The notes: a model not told the origin generated them from the sequence alone. A DNA stretch of 64,000 nt from OLB16 sp964422415 (GCA_964422415.1 CAYRBI010000003.1:46281-110280), one strand, 5' to 3'; positions 16,990-26,523 are shown, counted from the first letter of the stretch. Numbers and translations: made by a program.

Positions 16990-19900
16990 TCACACGCCAG
17001 CAGCTGAACGTACCAGTTCTCTACGTCCCAACTTCAACTTGCTGAAGTAGAAGTGCAGGATCTGCTTGTAGTTCGCGCCCTTGGTCTTGACCAGCCCGAT
17101 GGCGCCACATTGCGATAACCCGACTCCGTGCCCCATGCCACCACCATAAATCGTCCACCCCGAACGCCAGTCCTCCTTGATGATAATCAACGAGGAATCC
17201 AGTTGGAGGGCTTCCCGGATGGCATCGGCATCCCGCGCTTCCACAGTCTGTTCGGTACCGGTTACGGTCATCCGCGTGGCATGACCCGAGATTGCACGTT
17301 CGGTGATTCCAATGGACTTCACTTCTCCCACTTGGTTGTTCCAATAATCGTTCACCAGCGTATTCATCTGTTCGGAGGTGAGTGTCCGCTTCCAACGGAA
17401 GCTCTCTCCCGCGGCCTCCCGGTCAAAGGTATTGGGTGGAGTCTTCAGCCACTCCTCCAGCAAGCGCTCATCGCCCGCGAAGCCCGTGGCGGGGACCTCG
17501 ATCCCGACCATCGATGGATCGAAATCGGGACGCGCCTCCAGATACTCGGGGACAGGTTCGCCACTGTTGCCCCAGATGGACTGTCCATCCGCGACATAAC
17601 CACCGCTCGAGAAACAGTAAACGGGAGTTGCCAGGTTGCTGGTCGAATCGATCAAGACCTCACCAAGGGTTTCCTCAACCGCGAGGCGGACATTCGAAGA
17701 TTCCTTATCACGGCCATAATAGGGCCACTCGGAATCGGGATCGCCAGGAATGTCATATCCATACTCGGAACTGCCTCCGCTCTGAATCAACTGCAAGACA
17801 TAGCAACGGCACATGACCGCTTGGGCTTTGAGCACCTCGAAGGGGGCCTCAGCTGGGATTTCCTGCGGGACGATACCCACCAGGTAATCCTCGATGTCCA
17901 CCTGATTCACCAGCGCGAGCCACTCATCGCTGGGGGCATAGGCCTGGAAGGTTCCATGGTAGCTGTGGCCACTATACTCAAGCTTGGAGCTGGAGAGTGG
18001 CTTCAGGTCGATCACTGTCGCGGGATCGGTGACTGGCTTGCCGTTTTCATCAAAGATCTGCACATACGACCGCGCGACCGGTTTCGTGGGGGCCACCGCC
18101 AAGGTCCGTCCACCACTCTTACGCTTAATTGTCGCGGGAACCTCGACTGTCTGATCAGGGGCGGCTGAAGAGGTTTCCTCCGCGCCCGGTTCCTGGACGG
18201 CAGTAACTTCAGCCTCCTTGGGTTCAACCGGTTCCACTGGCTCGGAGGGACGCGTTTCTTCCGCGACAGAGGGGGTTAAATCCTCATCAATGTCCAGCTG
18301 CGGAGGTTCGGAACTCTCTTTCGGCAGCTCAGCGGGTTGGGTTTCCTCATAGGGAACCACCGTCTTTTCTTCACCCTCTATTTCAGACTCGGTGCTCTTG
18401 CTGACAGCGGTGCGTTCACGCGCTTCATCGGGACTGAACGGCACTGGTGTGGGAGGAACGCCATTCGCCACCCACTCCGGTTCCACTTTTTCATTCTCTG
18501 GAACAAATCCTGGTTCACCTGTCTCCGCTGGAAGCACAGGCTCCTTCTCGAGGATCACCGGGGGAGCAGGGACTTCCGCGGTCTGGACAGGCTCATTGAG
18601 GGCGTTTTCGAATCCACTTTCGAGGTCCTCGACAGGAGCTGTGGAATCAAGGGGTTTCCCCACCAGAGGTTCCTGCCACCAGAAACGGCGGATGATGGGG
18701 AGTGACTTAAAGACATTGGGAATCCGGAACCGCTCGCGCTTGGGCGTAAAGGCGTATTGTTCCGGCTTAACCTCAGTTTTCGGTGCGGAGGGCTTGGCAA
18801 CCTTCGGTGCAGGTTGCGGCTTGGGCGGAATATAATAGCTCGGCACCTTGGGTTCTGGTGCGGGCATGGGACGCAATAATGGCGTGGAATCAGGTTCCTG
18901 CTCAGGAACCCCGGCCACCTCTGGAGGTGGCGGAGGAAGCGGCTTGGTAGACTCAGTCTCTTTATCACTCGGTGCTAGACGCTCCGAACGGCGCTGCGCT
19001 GGTGGAGGAGACTCTCGTCTACGTCCATCGGCATAACGTGGCCGGCGGTAACGGCGCTCGGTGGTGGAGGGAGGTGTTCCCTTTCCTTTCTGCATAGGCG
19101 CAACGCCGGTGGGCATTTGACTCCGTGGAGGGTACGGACGGGACTTCTCCTGGTGTAAGGTCGAGGGAGCTTTGATCCGTTCCGGGGGACGCGGCAAACG
19201 CGACTGAGATGTATCCGTATCTACCCGATCGGCGGGAAGGGCCGATTTGCCTTTCTTCTCGGGAGCGGGAACCCATCCCAACTCCGGTCCCATGTCAGCG
19301 GGTTTTGTTTCTGGGATTGGTTCAATCACGGAAGGTTCCGGAGTCGCTGTGGGTTCCGGTTCGAGCCTAAGCATTTCCTCGGGGATCAAATCCAGGGGTG
19401 CCATGTCCCCGCCATAGGTGTCAGTTTGGCCTTCCGGAACCTGCGTTTCAGCCATGGGCTGGAGAGGCTGTGGTTCCGGTTGAGAGGGTGCTGCTGGCGA
19501 TGGCGCTACAGGTACCGGCTGACCATCAGGGAGCAAGCGCCGGCTTTTACGTGGGCTGGGACCCGCCGTGGAGTCTATCGAGGCATAACCAGCCGCCTCC
19601 TCAGAACTGGCGAGGCGTGCGGGGAAACCCATGCTACGAGCTTTCTCCTCGGCTTTACGCGCCAAATACTCATTCGGGAAAGGGCCCATCTGAACCACAA
19701 ACTGGCCGTTTTCCTCAAAGGAGTTGATACGGCCTTTGAGTTTCTGCCGGGCATCCTTCTCGGCCCGGGCGGCGGTCTCCGAGGAGGGGGTCCGGACCAG
19801 ATCCACTTTCCATCCACCGGGAGAGGTGACGATGGAAGTAGTAGCGATGATCTCTTGTGGGGGGGTGGCGATGGTACCGGCCACGAGGGGAGCGGCCCGG

Positions 19901-20136
19901 AAAAAACTGGGGGCTTCGACAACCCCTAGGGTATAGACTCCTGGCGGGAGCTCTTTGGCCTCGCCGGTACGGCTATCGAGGACCACCTCGACAGGGCCGT
20001 CACAACGGACCTCGAGTTGGCGGGACCGGGCTAACCCAACACGCAGGTTCTCCTCGGACCAAGCCATGGACGTCACCAGGCCTAGGCCCAGCAGCGCCAC
20101 GATCTGGCTGGTAGTCAGGAATTTTCTTTTCTTCAT
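16990..20136 (-). CDS. Very large SpoIID/LytB-domain protein with SPOR-like segment
   Basis: A 1048-aa exported protein: signal peptide (1-27), a SPOR-like segment (about 135-180, QFVVQMGPFPNEYLARKAEE), then about 530 residues of Pro/Glu/Lys-rich low-complexity sequence, and a C-terminal SpoIID domain (about 740-1040). The SpoIID part includes DYLVGIVPQEIPAEAPFEVLK (PQE contains the catalytic Glu), KAQAVMCRCY, CFSSGGYVADG, WKRTLTSEQM and GMGHGVGLSQCGA. SpoIID enzymes are lytic transglycosylases that cut peptidoglycan strands lacking stem peptides; SPOR domains bind such strands. The long linker would span the envelope. GAGGGGG lies 6 bases before ATG 20136. Confidence 0.85.
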   Translation of the reverse strand: MKKRKFLTTSQIVALLGLGLVTSMAWSEENLRVGLARSRQLEVRCDGPVEVVLDSRTGEAKELPPGVYTLGVVEAPSFFRAAPLVAGTIATPPQEIIATTSIVTSPGGWKVDLVRTPSSETAARAEKDARQKLKGRINSFEENGQFVVQMGPFPNEYLARKAEEKARSMGFPARLASSEEAAGYASIDSTAGPSPRKSRRLLPDGQPVPVAPSPAAPSQPEPQPLQPMAETQVPEGQTDTYGGDMAPLDLIPEEMLRLEPEPTATPEPSVIEPIPETKPADMGPELGWVPAPEKKGKSALPADRVDTDTSQSRLPRPPERIKAPSTLHQEKSRPYPPRSQMPTGVAPMQKGKGTPPSTTERRYRRPRYADGRRRESPPPAQRRSERLAPSDKETESTKPLPPPPPEVAGVPEQEPDSTPLLRPMPAPEPKVPSYYIPPKPQPAPKVAKPSAPKTEVKPEQYAFTPKRERFRIPNVFKSLPIIRRFWWQEPLVGKPLDSTAPVEDLESGFENALNEPVQTAEVPAPPVILEKEPVLPAETGEPGFVPENEKVEPEWVANGVPPTPVPFSPDEARERTAVSKSTESEIEGEEKTVVPYEETQPAELPKESSEPPQLDIDEDLTPSVAEETRPSEPVEPVEPKEAEVTAVQEPGAEETSSAAPDQTVEVPATIKRKSGGRTLAVAPTKPVARSYVQIFDENGKPVTDPATVIDLKPLSSSKLEYSGHSYHGTFQAYAPSDEWLALVNQVDIEDYLVGIVPQEIPAEAPFEVLKAQAVMCRCYVLQLIQSGGSSEYGYDIPGDPDSEWPYYGRDKESSNVRLAVEETLGEVLIDSTSNLATPVYCFSSGGYVADGQSIWGNSGEPVPEYLEARPDFDPSMVGIEVPATGFAGDERLLEEWLKTPPNTFDREAAGESFRWKRTLTSEQMNTLVNDYWNNQVGEVKSIGITERAISGHATRMTVTGTEQTVEARDADAIREALQLDSSLIIIKEDWRSGWTIYGGGMGHGVGLSQCGAIGLVKTKGANYKQILHFYFSKLKLGRRELVRSAAGV

Positions 20137-20192
20137 GGCATCCCCCTCAAGATGCTGAACAACTCCTCACATAGCGATAAGGCGGAAGGTTG

Positions 20193-21185
20193 TTAACCGC
20201 GGACTGGTGAACGTTCCGCGAGAACCAAGCCAGCGGCCCCGATGATCCCTGCTTCCGTTCCCAGTTGCGCTCCAACCACATCCACCCCCTTAACACGCTG
20301 GTGATATACTCTTCGGCGGAGGTCACGACGGATCGGTTCGAACAGGGGTTCGCCGAGCTGCGCGCCGCCACCACCAATAATGACAACAGCCGGATTGACC
20401 ACAATGACCGCCGCCGCGATTCCTACGCCCAGATAATAAGCCGCCCGCTCGATGACCTCGTTGGCCAGCTGATCGCCTTGAGCAGCCGCCTCGCCAACCG
20501 TCTTGCAGGTAATATCCTCAGCATTCATTTTAGACAAAAGCGAGTCATCCCGTACCTCGGCTAATTGGCGGGCATAAGTGGCGATGTTGTTCGCCGAAGC
20601 ATACGACTCCAGGCAGCCATGGTTGCCGCAGGGGCAATAAACCCCTTCCGGTTCCACCGTGACATGCCCCAGCTCACCCGCAAAGGCCCAGGCACCATGG
20701 AAGACCTTTCCATCAATAATGACTCCGCCACCCACTCCCGTCCCAATCGTGTAACCAATCGCCGCTGAAGCGCCCCGGCCCGCGCCATAACGCGCCTCGG
20801 CCAGAACAAAGACATTGGCATCGTTATCGACACGGGTTGCCAGGCCCAGCTCGGATTCGAAGATCGAGCGCATAGGGGTACCGTTGAGACCCGGGATGTT
20901 CACCGCCCCGGCAACCAGAGCACCCGTCTCGAAATCGAAAACACCGGGCGATCCAATACCTACGCCAACAATCTGGTCACGCCTAATCCCCTGGGGCAGT
21001 TCATAGAAGATCTGGCGGCAGAGAGCGATCATCCGCTCTACCACATACTGCCCCCCCCTTTCGGCTTCGGTGGGGGTCTTCCACTCGGCGATCAACTCAC
21101 CCTTGGAGGAGACGATTCCCGCTTTTATTCCCGTCCCCCCCAGGTCAATCCCAAGGGCATATTCACATGATGGGTCTGGAGCCAT
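20193..21185 (-). CDS. ROK-family sugar kinase (glucokinase-like)
   Basis: A 330-aa ROK kinase. The phosphate-binding loop DLGGTGIKAGIV lies at 14-25, the catalytic base region is in VDNDANVF, and TIGTGVGGGVIIDGKV follows. HVTVEPEGVYCPCGNHGCLESYAS is the ROK signature with the Cys-rich zinc site. No N-terminal helix-turn-helix is present, so it is an enzyme rather than a NagC-type repressor. It most likely phosphorylates glucose or another hexose with ATP. AGGAG lies 6 bases before ATG 21185. The gene is divergent from the lipoyl-domain gene. Confidence 0.9.
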   Translation of the reverse strand: MAPDPSCEYALGIDLGGTGIKAGIVSSKGELIAEWKTPTEAERGGQYVVERMIALCRQIFYELPQGIRRDQIVGVGIGSPGVFDFETGALVAGAVNIPGLNGTPMRSIFESELGLATRVDNDANVFVLAEARYGAGRGASAAIGYTIGTGVGGGVIIDGKVFHGAWAFAGELGHVTVEPEGVYCPCGNHGCLESYASANNIATYARQLAEVRDDSLLSKMNAEDITCKTVGEAAAQGDQLANEVIERAAYYLGVGIAAAVIVVNPAVVIIGGGGAQLGEPLFEPIRRDLRRRVYHQRVKGVDVVGAQLGTEAGIIGAAGLVLAERSPVRG

Positions 21186-21392
21186 TTTATTCTCCTGGGA
21201 CGAAACCTACATGGTTTTCATTCAAGACCACGTAATCGCCCAAGCCACTTTTTTTGAGAAATTACCTTATGATCTAATACTCAAGTTGAAGGATACTGCC
21301 ATGTTCCGTTCGATACGTCAAGACGGAATCCTGTCTGTGCCAGGGGTTTATCCCCATCCAGTCCTTCCTATGGTGTTCCATTTTTCTCTTTG

Positions 21393-21422
21393 TTGACGTT
21401 CGCGGTGTGAATCCCGTATATT
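21393..21422 (+). promoter_or_regulatory. Promoter of the lipoyl-PfkB-hom run
   Basis: TTGACG (21393-21398) and TATATT (21417-21422) are 18 bases apart, both 5 of 6 to consensus. They lie 68 bases before the start at 21490, in the 304-bp divergent gap 21186-21489. I see no other gene or structured element in that gap. Confidence 0.6.
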
Positions 21423-21489
21423 CGCCTCTTACATTCATGTTGGGTACAGCCCAAATATGCACACACACCACATAAGGAGAAAGGCCATT

Positions 21490-21735
21490 ATGCCTGTTAA
21501 CGTCAATCTACCAGAACTGGGCGCGGAAGCCGGTGATGAAGCCACGGTATCGTATTGGATCGCCCAAGAGGGTGATGAGGTCGCGGAGGGGGACGATCTG
21601 GTCGAGATGTTGACCGACAAGGCGAACTTTAATGTTCCCTCCCCCTGTGCCGGGAAGATCACCAAGGTGTGCGCCAAGGAAAACGAGGTTGTGAAGGTCG
21701 GCGATCTGTTGTGCGAGATTGAGACCGGGTCATGA
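21490..21735 (+). CDS. Free-standing lipoyl/biotinyl-domain protein
   Basis: An 81-aa protein that is only a lipoyl-type swinging domain. The modified lysine would be K44 in EMLTDKANFNVPSPCAG, the ETDKA-like hairpin used in E2 subunits of 2-oxoacid dehydrogenases; the following NVPSP and GKITKVCAKENEVVKVGDLLCEIE complete the fold. AAGGAGA precedes ATG 21490; the longer frame from 21457 lacks a site. No dehydrogenase E1, E2 catalytic core or E3 is nearby. Instead it overlaps a PfkB kinase gene (ATGA, 4 bases). The acceptor enzyme is unknown. Confidence 0.85.
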   Translation: MPVNVNLPELGAEAGDEATVSYWIAQEGDEVAEGDDLVEMLTDKANFNVPSPCAGKITKVCAKENEVVKVGDLLCEIETGS

Positions 21736-22646
21736 TTGTTACGGTCGGCTCGATCGCACTGGATTCGATCGAGACCCCTCAGCATAAAGCGGAGGATGTT
21801 CTCGGCGGAAGTGCGACCTTTATCACCGCCGCGGCCTCAAAACTGGCTCCGGCGGCTGTCATCGGGATCGTGGGAGATGATTTCCCCAAGCAATACCGGG
21901 ATCTCTTCCAGAAATGGGGTGTGAACACCTCCGGGCTGGAGGTTGTATCCGGAAAGACCTTCCGCTGGGGGTGTCAGTACCACCCCGATATGATCCACCG
22001 GGACACCCTCTTTACCGAATTAGGGGTGTTCGCCACTTTCGATCCGAAGGTACCGGAGGAGCTACGTGAGGCGCCCTATGTTGCCTTGGGGAACATCCAC
22101 CCCGATCAGCAACAGTCGGTCTTGAACCAGATGAAGGCCCCGCGATGGGTACTCGCCGACACCATGAAATTGTGGCTCGACATCGCCCGGCCTTCATTGG
22201 ATCAGCTCATCTCCAGGGTAGATTGCCTGGTGGTGAACGATGAGGAGGCTCGTCAGCTGACCGGCAAGATCAGCCTAACCGCCGCCGCCTACGATATCTT
22301 GGACCGGGGCCCGTCCTCGGTCATCATTAAAAGAGGGGAACATGGGGCCTCGCTACATTCCCGCGAGGGGATGTTCGTCGCTCCCGCTTTTCCCCTCCAG
22401 TACATCACCGATACCACCGGGGCGGGCGACACCTTCCTGGGGGGCTTGGTGGGGTGGATCGCCAAATGTGGAAAGACCGGTCTGGAGACGATCAAGCAGG
22501 GCATCCTGATCGGTTCCTGTTTGGCGGCGTATACAGTGGAATCCTCGGGGCTGGACCGTCTGGATGCGGTGAGCCTGCCGGAACTCGGCGAAAGGATTCG
22601 TGTTCTTAGGGATCTGACCCAAGTGGGTGAGATATCTCTCTGTTGA
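21732..22646 (+). CDS. PfkB-family carbohydrate kinase
   Basis: A 304-aa kinase of the ribokinase/PfkB family. The C-terminal signature DTTGAGDTFLGGLVGW (about 236-251) contains the catalytic Asp and anion hole. VNDEEARQLTG and VIIKRGEHGA are standard flanking motifs. N-terminal sugar-binding part: GSIALDSIETP and VLGGSATFITAAASKL. The substrate cannot be read from sequence. The gene overlaps the lipoyl-domain gene by 4 bases and is followed 24 bases later by homoserine dehydrogenase. Confidence 0.85.
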   Translation: MIVTVGSIALDSIETPQHKAEDVLGGSATFITAAASKLAPAAVIGIVGDDFPKQYRDLFQKWGVNTSGLEVVSGKTFRWGCQYHPDMIHRDTLFTELGVFATFDPKVPEELREAPYVALGNIHPDQQQSVLNQMKAPRWVLADTMKLWLDIARPSLDQLISRVDCLVVNDEEARQLTGKISLTAAAYDILDRGPSSVIIKRGEHGASLHSREGMFVAPAFPLQYITDTTGAGDTFLGGLVGWIAKCGKTGLETIKQGILIGSCLAAYTVESSGLDRLDAVSLPELGERIRVLRDLTQVGEISLC

Positions 22647-22670
22647 TGTTCCCCAGGGGGGTCAAAGGTC

Positions 22671-23972
22671 ATGGCAAGCGAAGTGAAGGTTGGTTTAGTT
22701 GGATTCGGAGTGGTCGGCACTGGCATGATCCAGTGTCTGACCGGAAACCGGAGTCAGATCGACGAACGGGCGGGGATTCCTGTCCGTGTGAGAAAGATTG
22801 CCGATCTGGATATCACCACTCCCCGCAATGCCGATCTGACAGGAATCACCCTGACCACCAACGCCAAGGAGATTCTCGATGACCCCGGGATCGATATCGT
22901 AGTTGAATTGGTGGGCGGCACTGGGTTTGCCTATGACCTCATCGCTAGCGCCCTTAAGGCGGGTAAAGATGTAGTCACCGCCAACAAGGCTCTCCTAGCG
23001 CATCGTGGCCATGAACTCTTCGATCTGGCCCGGGAGAACAACCGCCTCTTACTCTTCGAGGCGGCTGTGGGTGGGGGCATCCCCATCATCCAGGCCTTAC
23101 GCACCGGGTTATGCTCCACCGAGGTTGAGCGGATCTATGCGATTCTCAATGGAACCGCCAATTATATTCTCACACGGATGGAGGAGGCCCACCTAGATTT
23201 CGATGTGGCCCTTCACGAAGCCAAGATCAAGGGTTACGCCGAAGCTGACCCAACCTTCGATATCGAGGGACATGACACCACCCACAAGATTGTGCTCCTC
23301 AGTCAGTTGGCTTATGGCTGCCGGGTCAAATTTGAAGATGCCGCCCGTGAGGGGATCACACGGCTGACCTTCTTTGACCTGCAGATGGCCAAGGAACTCG
23401 GTTACCGGGTAAAGCTACTGGCCACCGCCAAACGCGATGGTGGCCGTTTGGATATCCGCTGCCATCCGGCGTTGATCCCACTGGACTCTCATCTGGCCGC
23501 GGTGAGTGGTGTCTACAACGCCATTGTGGTCGCGGGACGGCCCCTCGGCACGGTCATGTTCTATGGACAAGGCGCGGGCGGACCCGCCACGGGAGCGGCG
23601 GTGACAGCGGACCTGATGGAAGCGGCCCGCCAAATTGTACGTGGTCCAGACCGGTGCAATTACTACTCCTTCGATCATCTCGACCTGCCGGTCAAGCCTG
23701 TGGGCGAGACCTCCTCAGCCTACTATCTGAAGCTCATCGTCAAAGACCGTCCCGGTGTTGTCTCCGAGGTAGCGGCCGCACTGGCTCAAGAGTCGATTAG
23801 CATCGCTTCCTTCATCCAGAAGGAACGGCGCGAAGCTCACGAAGCGGTCCCGATCGTGATCACCACCCATGAGGCCCTCAAGAGCTCCATGGACCATGCT
23901 ATCGAGAAGATCGCCACCCTAGATTCCGTGGTTGAGCGTCCCTTCTTGATCCGTATCGAGGACTTCCAATAG
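22671..23972 (+). CDS. hom: Homoserine dehydrogenase with C-terminal ACT domain
   Basis: A 433-aa NAD(P)-dependent homoserine dehydrogenase, which reduces aspartate semialdehyde to homoserine for threonine and methionine synthesis. The Rossmann motif GLVGFGVVGTGM lies at 8-19. VVTANKALLAHRG, ILNGTANYILTRM, GYAEADPTFDIEGHDTTHK (catalytic and substrate-binding Asp/Glu/Lys) and a C-terminal ACT domain (about 350-430, SAYYLKLIVKDRPGVVSEVA) for threonine feedback are all present. It sits in a same-strand run with the PfkB kinase before it and a glycosyltransferase 6 bases after it. Confidence 0.95.
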   Translation: MASEVKVGLVGFGVVGTGMIQCLTGNRSQIDERAGIPVRVRKIADLDITTPRNADLTGITLTTNAKEILDDPGIDIVVELVGGTGFAYDLIASALKAGKDVVTANKALLAHRGHELFDLARENNRLLLFEAAVGGGIPIIQALRTGLCSTEVERIYAILNGTANYILTRMEEAHLDFDVALHEAKIKGYAEADPTFDIEGHDTTHKIVLLSQLAYGCRVKFEDAAREGITRLTFFDLQMAKELGYRVKLLATAKRDGGRLDIRCHPALIPLDSHLAAVSGVYNAIVVAGRPLGTVMFYGQGAGGPATGAAVTADLMEAARQIVRGPDRCNYYSFDHLDLPVKPVGETSSAYYLKLIVKDRPGVVSEVAAALAQESISIASFIQKERREAHEAVPIVITTHEALKSSMDHAIEKIATLDSVVERPFLIRIEDFQ

Positions 23973-23978
23973 ATCACC

Positions 23979-25085
23979 GTGGTACGGGCCGCGTATTATG
24001 TCGATTCGCATGGTTTCGGCCATGCCACGCGCTCCATGGCTCTGGCCGAGGCACTCCCCTCCTCCTGGGAGGTGGTGTTCAAAACCAACGCGCCGGAGTG
24101 GTTGTTCCGGAAGGAACTCGCCCGGCCCTACATGCATGTGGCCTCACCGCTCGATATCCACCCCGTACATACCACCTCCTACTTCATCGATCCCCTGGGC
24201 ACATTCCAGCACACACAAGCCAAACTCCAGGGCTTGGAAGACCTTGTCCAGAACGAGGTGGCTTGGCTGCGGAAATCCAAGGTGGATGTGGTCATCGCTG
24301 ATATCCCGCCCTTGGCGATTCATGCCGCGAAATGCGCTGGCCTTCCCGCTTTTGGAGTGAGCAACTTCACTTGGGATTGGATCTTCAAGCCTCTCTTGGA
24401 TGGAATAAGTGGCAAACAAGTGATTGCCACGATGCGGAATATGACCGCCCAGGCCACTGCCAACTTCCGTCTGCCCTTCTCCACCCCAGAGACTTTTCCA
24501 GGGGGTTCCATCGAATCCCCACTTCTGGTGCGCTCGGTCCGTATGAGTCGCGAGGAAGCCCGTAAACACTACGGCCTGACTGTAGGAACCACCTATGTCC
24601 TGGTCACATTTGGGGGGATCGAGGGTCCGGTAAAGAGCCTGGCTCCTCTGATGGATTTTCAACCCCTCCAGTTCGTGAGCGTGGCGAAGGAATCCGGGAA
24701 TGGACCTCCTCTGGAACAGGGCCTCTTCCGCCACCCGGAGATCACCAACCTCTGGATTCTCCGGCGCGATGACCTCTATCACCCCGATCTGGTCAATGCG
24801 ATTGACGCGGTGGTGACCAAGCCGGGTTACGGGATCCTCTCGGAGTGCATGGCTACCGCCACCCCCATCATCCTGGATGCACGAGATGATTTCCGTGAGT
24901 TCATGGCCGTCCGCGCCACAGCGGAGAGGTACCCTCAAATGGCAATTGTAGACAATGCCCAAATGAAACGGCTCGATCTCGGTGATCCCCTCGCCAAGGT
25001 CTTGAATAGCCCAGCACAGCCATGGGAGGGAGGTCTCAACGGCGCTGAGTTTGTCGCGGGAATCATTGCTGGACATTTTCATTAG
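23979..25085 (+). CDS. GT-B glycosyltransferase-like protein with HGFGHATR start
   Basis: A 368-aa protein beginning at GTG 23979, six bases after hom. The N-terminus YYVDSHGFGHATRSMALAEA is the donor-side glycine/His loop shared with MurG-like enzymes and with the N-terminal domain of plant L-arabinokinases. YVLVTFGGIEG and VVTKPGYGILSECMATATP form the nucleotide-sugar site in the second domain. Such proteins are annotated as putative glycosyltransferases; the substrate is not known. The tight spacing suggests co-transcription with the lipoyl-kinase-hom genes. Confidence 0.7.
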   Translation: MVRAAYYVDSHGFGHATRSMALAEALPSSWEVVFKTNAPEWLFRKELARPYMHVASPLDIHPVHTTSYFIDPLGTFQHTQAKLQGLEDLVQNEVAWLRKSKVDVVIADIPPLAIHAAKCAGLPAFGVSNFTWDWIFKPLLDGISGKQVIATMRNMTAQATANFRLPFSTPETFPGGSIESPLLVRSVRMSREEARKHYGLTVGTTYVLVTFGGIEGPVKSLAPLMDFQPLQFVSVAKESGNGPPLEQGLFRHPEITNLWILRRDDLYHPDLVNAIDAVVTKPGYGILSECMATATPIILDARDDFREFMAVRATAERYPQMAIVDNAQMKRLDLGDPLAKVLNSPAQPWEGGLNGAEFVAGIIAGHFH

Positions 25086-25131
25086 GGCAAGAAAACGCAA
25101 GATATTGCCCGGTAAACCTTCCTTTTTCCAA

Positions 25132-25160
25132 TTGACACCCCCATCTGGAATCTCGATGCT
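25132..25160 (+). promoter_or_regulatory. Candidate promoter of the VCBS-repeat protein gene
   Basis: A perfect TTGACA (25132-25137), a 17-base spacer and a weak GATGCT -10 precede ATG 25195 by 35 bases. Low match in the -10 box. Confidence 0.3.
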
Positions 25161-25194
25161 ATCAGTTGTTAATTCTCTCAGAGAGGAGCTGTGT

Positions 25195-26334
25195 ATGCAT
25201 CGTTTCGTTGTCCTGACTCTATTGTTGGCTTCAATGGCCATGGCCCAGGACCCAGCGCTCAAGTTCGAGCGTACACGTATTGGCCAAGTGACTTATGAGG
25301 CGTGTTCCATTTTTGATGTTAACAAGGATGGTTCTCTCGACATTGTGAGTGGCGAATATTGGTTTCAAGGTCCCGAGTTCACACACTCGCATAAGATCTG
25401 CGACATCATGCCCGCCGCCGACTACTACGATGATTTCTCGAACTACCCACTGGATGTAAATGGTGATGGATACCTTGACATCGTCACTGGTGGATGGTGG
25501 GGAGAATCCCTCCAATGGCGCGAAAACCCCAAGGGGCAGAACGTAGAATGGAAAACTCACCTCATTGAGAAGTGCGGGAATGTCGAGACCACCCGTTTCT
25601 GGGATGTGGATGGCGATGGAATTGTGGAAGCCGTCCCCAATGCAGGCGGCAATGTAGCCTTCTACAAGCTCATCACGGATACGAATGGTAAGGGGACCGG
25701 AGAGTTCAAGAAATACATGGTCAAACAGGGTGAGTGTGGCCATGGCCTTGGTTATGGCGATGTAAATGGCGATGGCCGTGGTGACTTTATCGTCCCCGAT
25801 GCCTGGATCGAAGCCCCCACCGATGTCCTCAATGGAAAGTGGACCTGGCATCCTGAGTTTCAACTCGGTACAGCCAGCATTCCGGTCCTGGTGTTTGATG
25901 TCAATGAAGACGGGAAGGCCGATCTGATCTCAGGCGCGGCCCATCCATATGGCTTAGCTTGGTGGGAGCAGGGTCAAGGCGCGGATGGAAAACGGACCTG
26001 GACCAAACATGACATCGACCCTGACCGTTCCCAGTATCATGACCTGGTTCTGGCGGACATTGACAACGATGGCAAGCAGGAAATGCTCACCGGTAAACGT
26101 TACCGGGCCCACTGTGGACATGATCCCGGTTGGACTGATCCAGTGGGTGTCTATTACTTCAACATCGACGGTGGCAAATTCGAACGTGTGACTCTCGATT
26201 ACGGCCCGGCGGACAAAGCCAGCGGCGCGGGTATTTATATGTGGGTCGAAGACATCGATGGTAATGGCTGGAAAGATGTACTCGCCCCGGGTAAGGAAGG
26301 ACTCTATCTGTTCAAGAACATGGGGCAGATGTAA
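25195..26334 (+). CDS. Secreted VCBS/FG-GAP repeat protein
   Basis: The 379-aa protein starts at ATG 25195 (GAGGAG upstream) with a signal peptide (MHRFVVLTLLLASMAMAQ). The rest is seven calcium-binding-type repeats: DVNKDGSLD, DVNGDGYLD, DVDGDGIVE, DVNGDGRGD, DVNEDGKAD, DIDNDGKQE and DIDGNGWKD, spaced 40-60 residues, as in seven-bladed FG-GAP/VCBS propellers. Aromatic GGWWGESLQW and GLAWWEQG segments between repeats are typical of this family in planctomycete-like genomes. Function is unknown; probably a cell-surface or secreted binding protein. Confidence 0.85.
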   Translation: MHRFVVLTLLLASMAMAQDPALKFERTRIGQVTYEACSIFDVNKDGSLDIVSGEYWFQGPEFTHSHKICDIMPAADYYDDFSNYPLDVNGDGYLDIVTGGWWGESLQWRENPKGQNVEWKTHLIEKCGNVETTRFWDVDGDGIVEAVPNAGGNVAFYKLITDTNGKGTGEFKKYMVKQGECGHGLGYGDVNGDGRGDFIVPDAWIEAPTDVLNGKWTWHPEFQLGTASIPVLVFDVNEDGKADLISGAAHPYGLAWWEQGQGADGKRTWTKHDIDPDRSQYHDLVLADIDNDGKQEMLTGKRYRAHCGHDPGWTDPVGVYYFNIDGGKFERVTLDYGPADKASGAGIYMWVEDIDGNGWKDVLAPGKEGLYLFKNMGQM

Positions 26335-26350
26335 CAGGTCTTCAGCGGTC

Positions 26351-26470
26351 TATTGAAAAAAAAACAGTTGCGATGAGACCATGGATTCCCGCTTTCGCGG
26401 GAATGACGATTTCCATTAAAAATCCCCTGATCCGTCATTCCCGCGAAAGCGGGAATCCATGGTCGCGGGA
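26351..26470. repeat. MITE-like palindromic repeat, copy 2 (core 26379-26462)
   Basis: The same 84-bp core as copies 1 and 3, starting and ending in CCATGG with two ATTCCC-N8-GGGAAT hairpins. The left flank (TATTGAAAAA) matches the family; the right flank diverges after the core, so the outer inverted repeat is incomplete. Intergenic. Confidence 0.8.
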
Positions 26471-26523
26471 CTTTCCCAACCAACGGATAGGGCAGTAGTT
26501 GGCCTTTACAGGCTCAGAATCTT

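Noticed and set aside
17128..18168. Plus-strand ORF of 346 aa opposite the SpoIID gene
   Set aside because: It lies over conserved SpoIID motifs on the other strand; the translation shows no domain.
24144..25262. Minus-strand ORF of 372 aa opposite the glycosyltransferase
   Set aside because: Shadow of a real gene with recognisable motifs on the plus strand.
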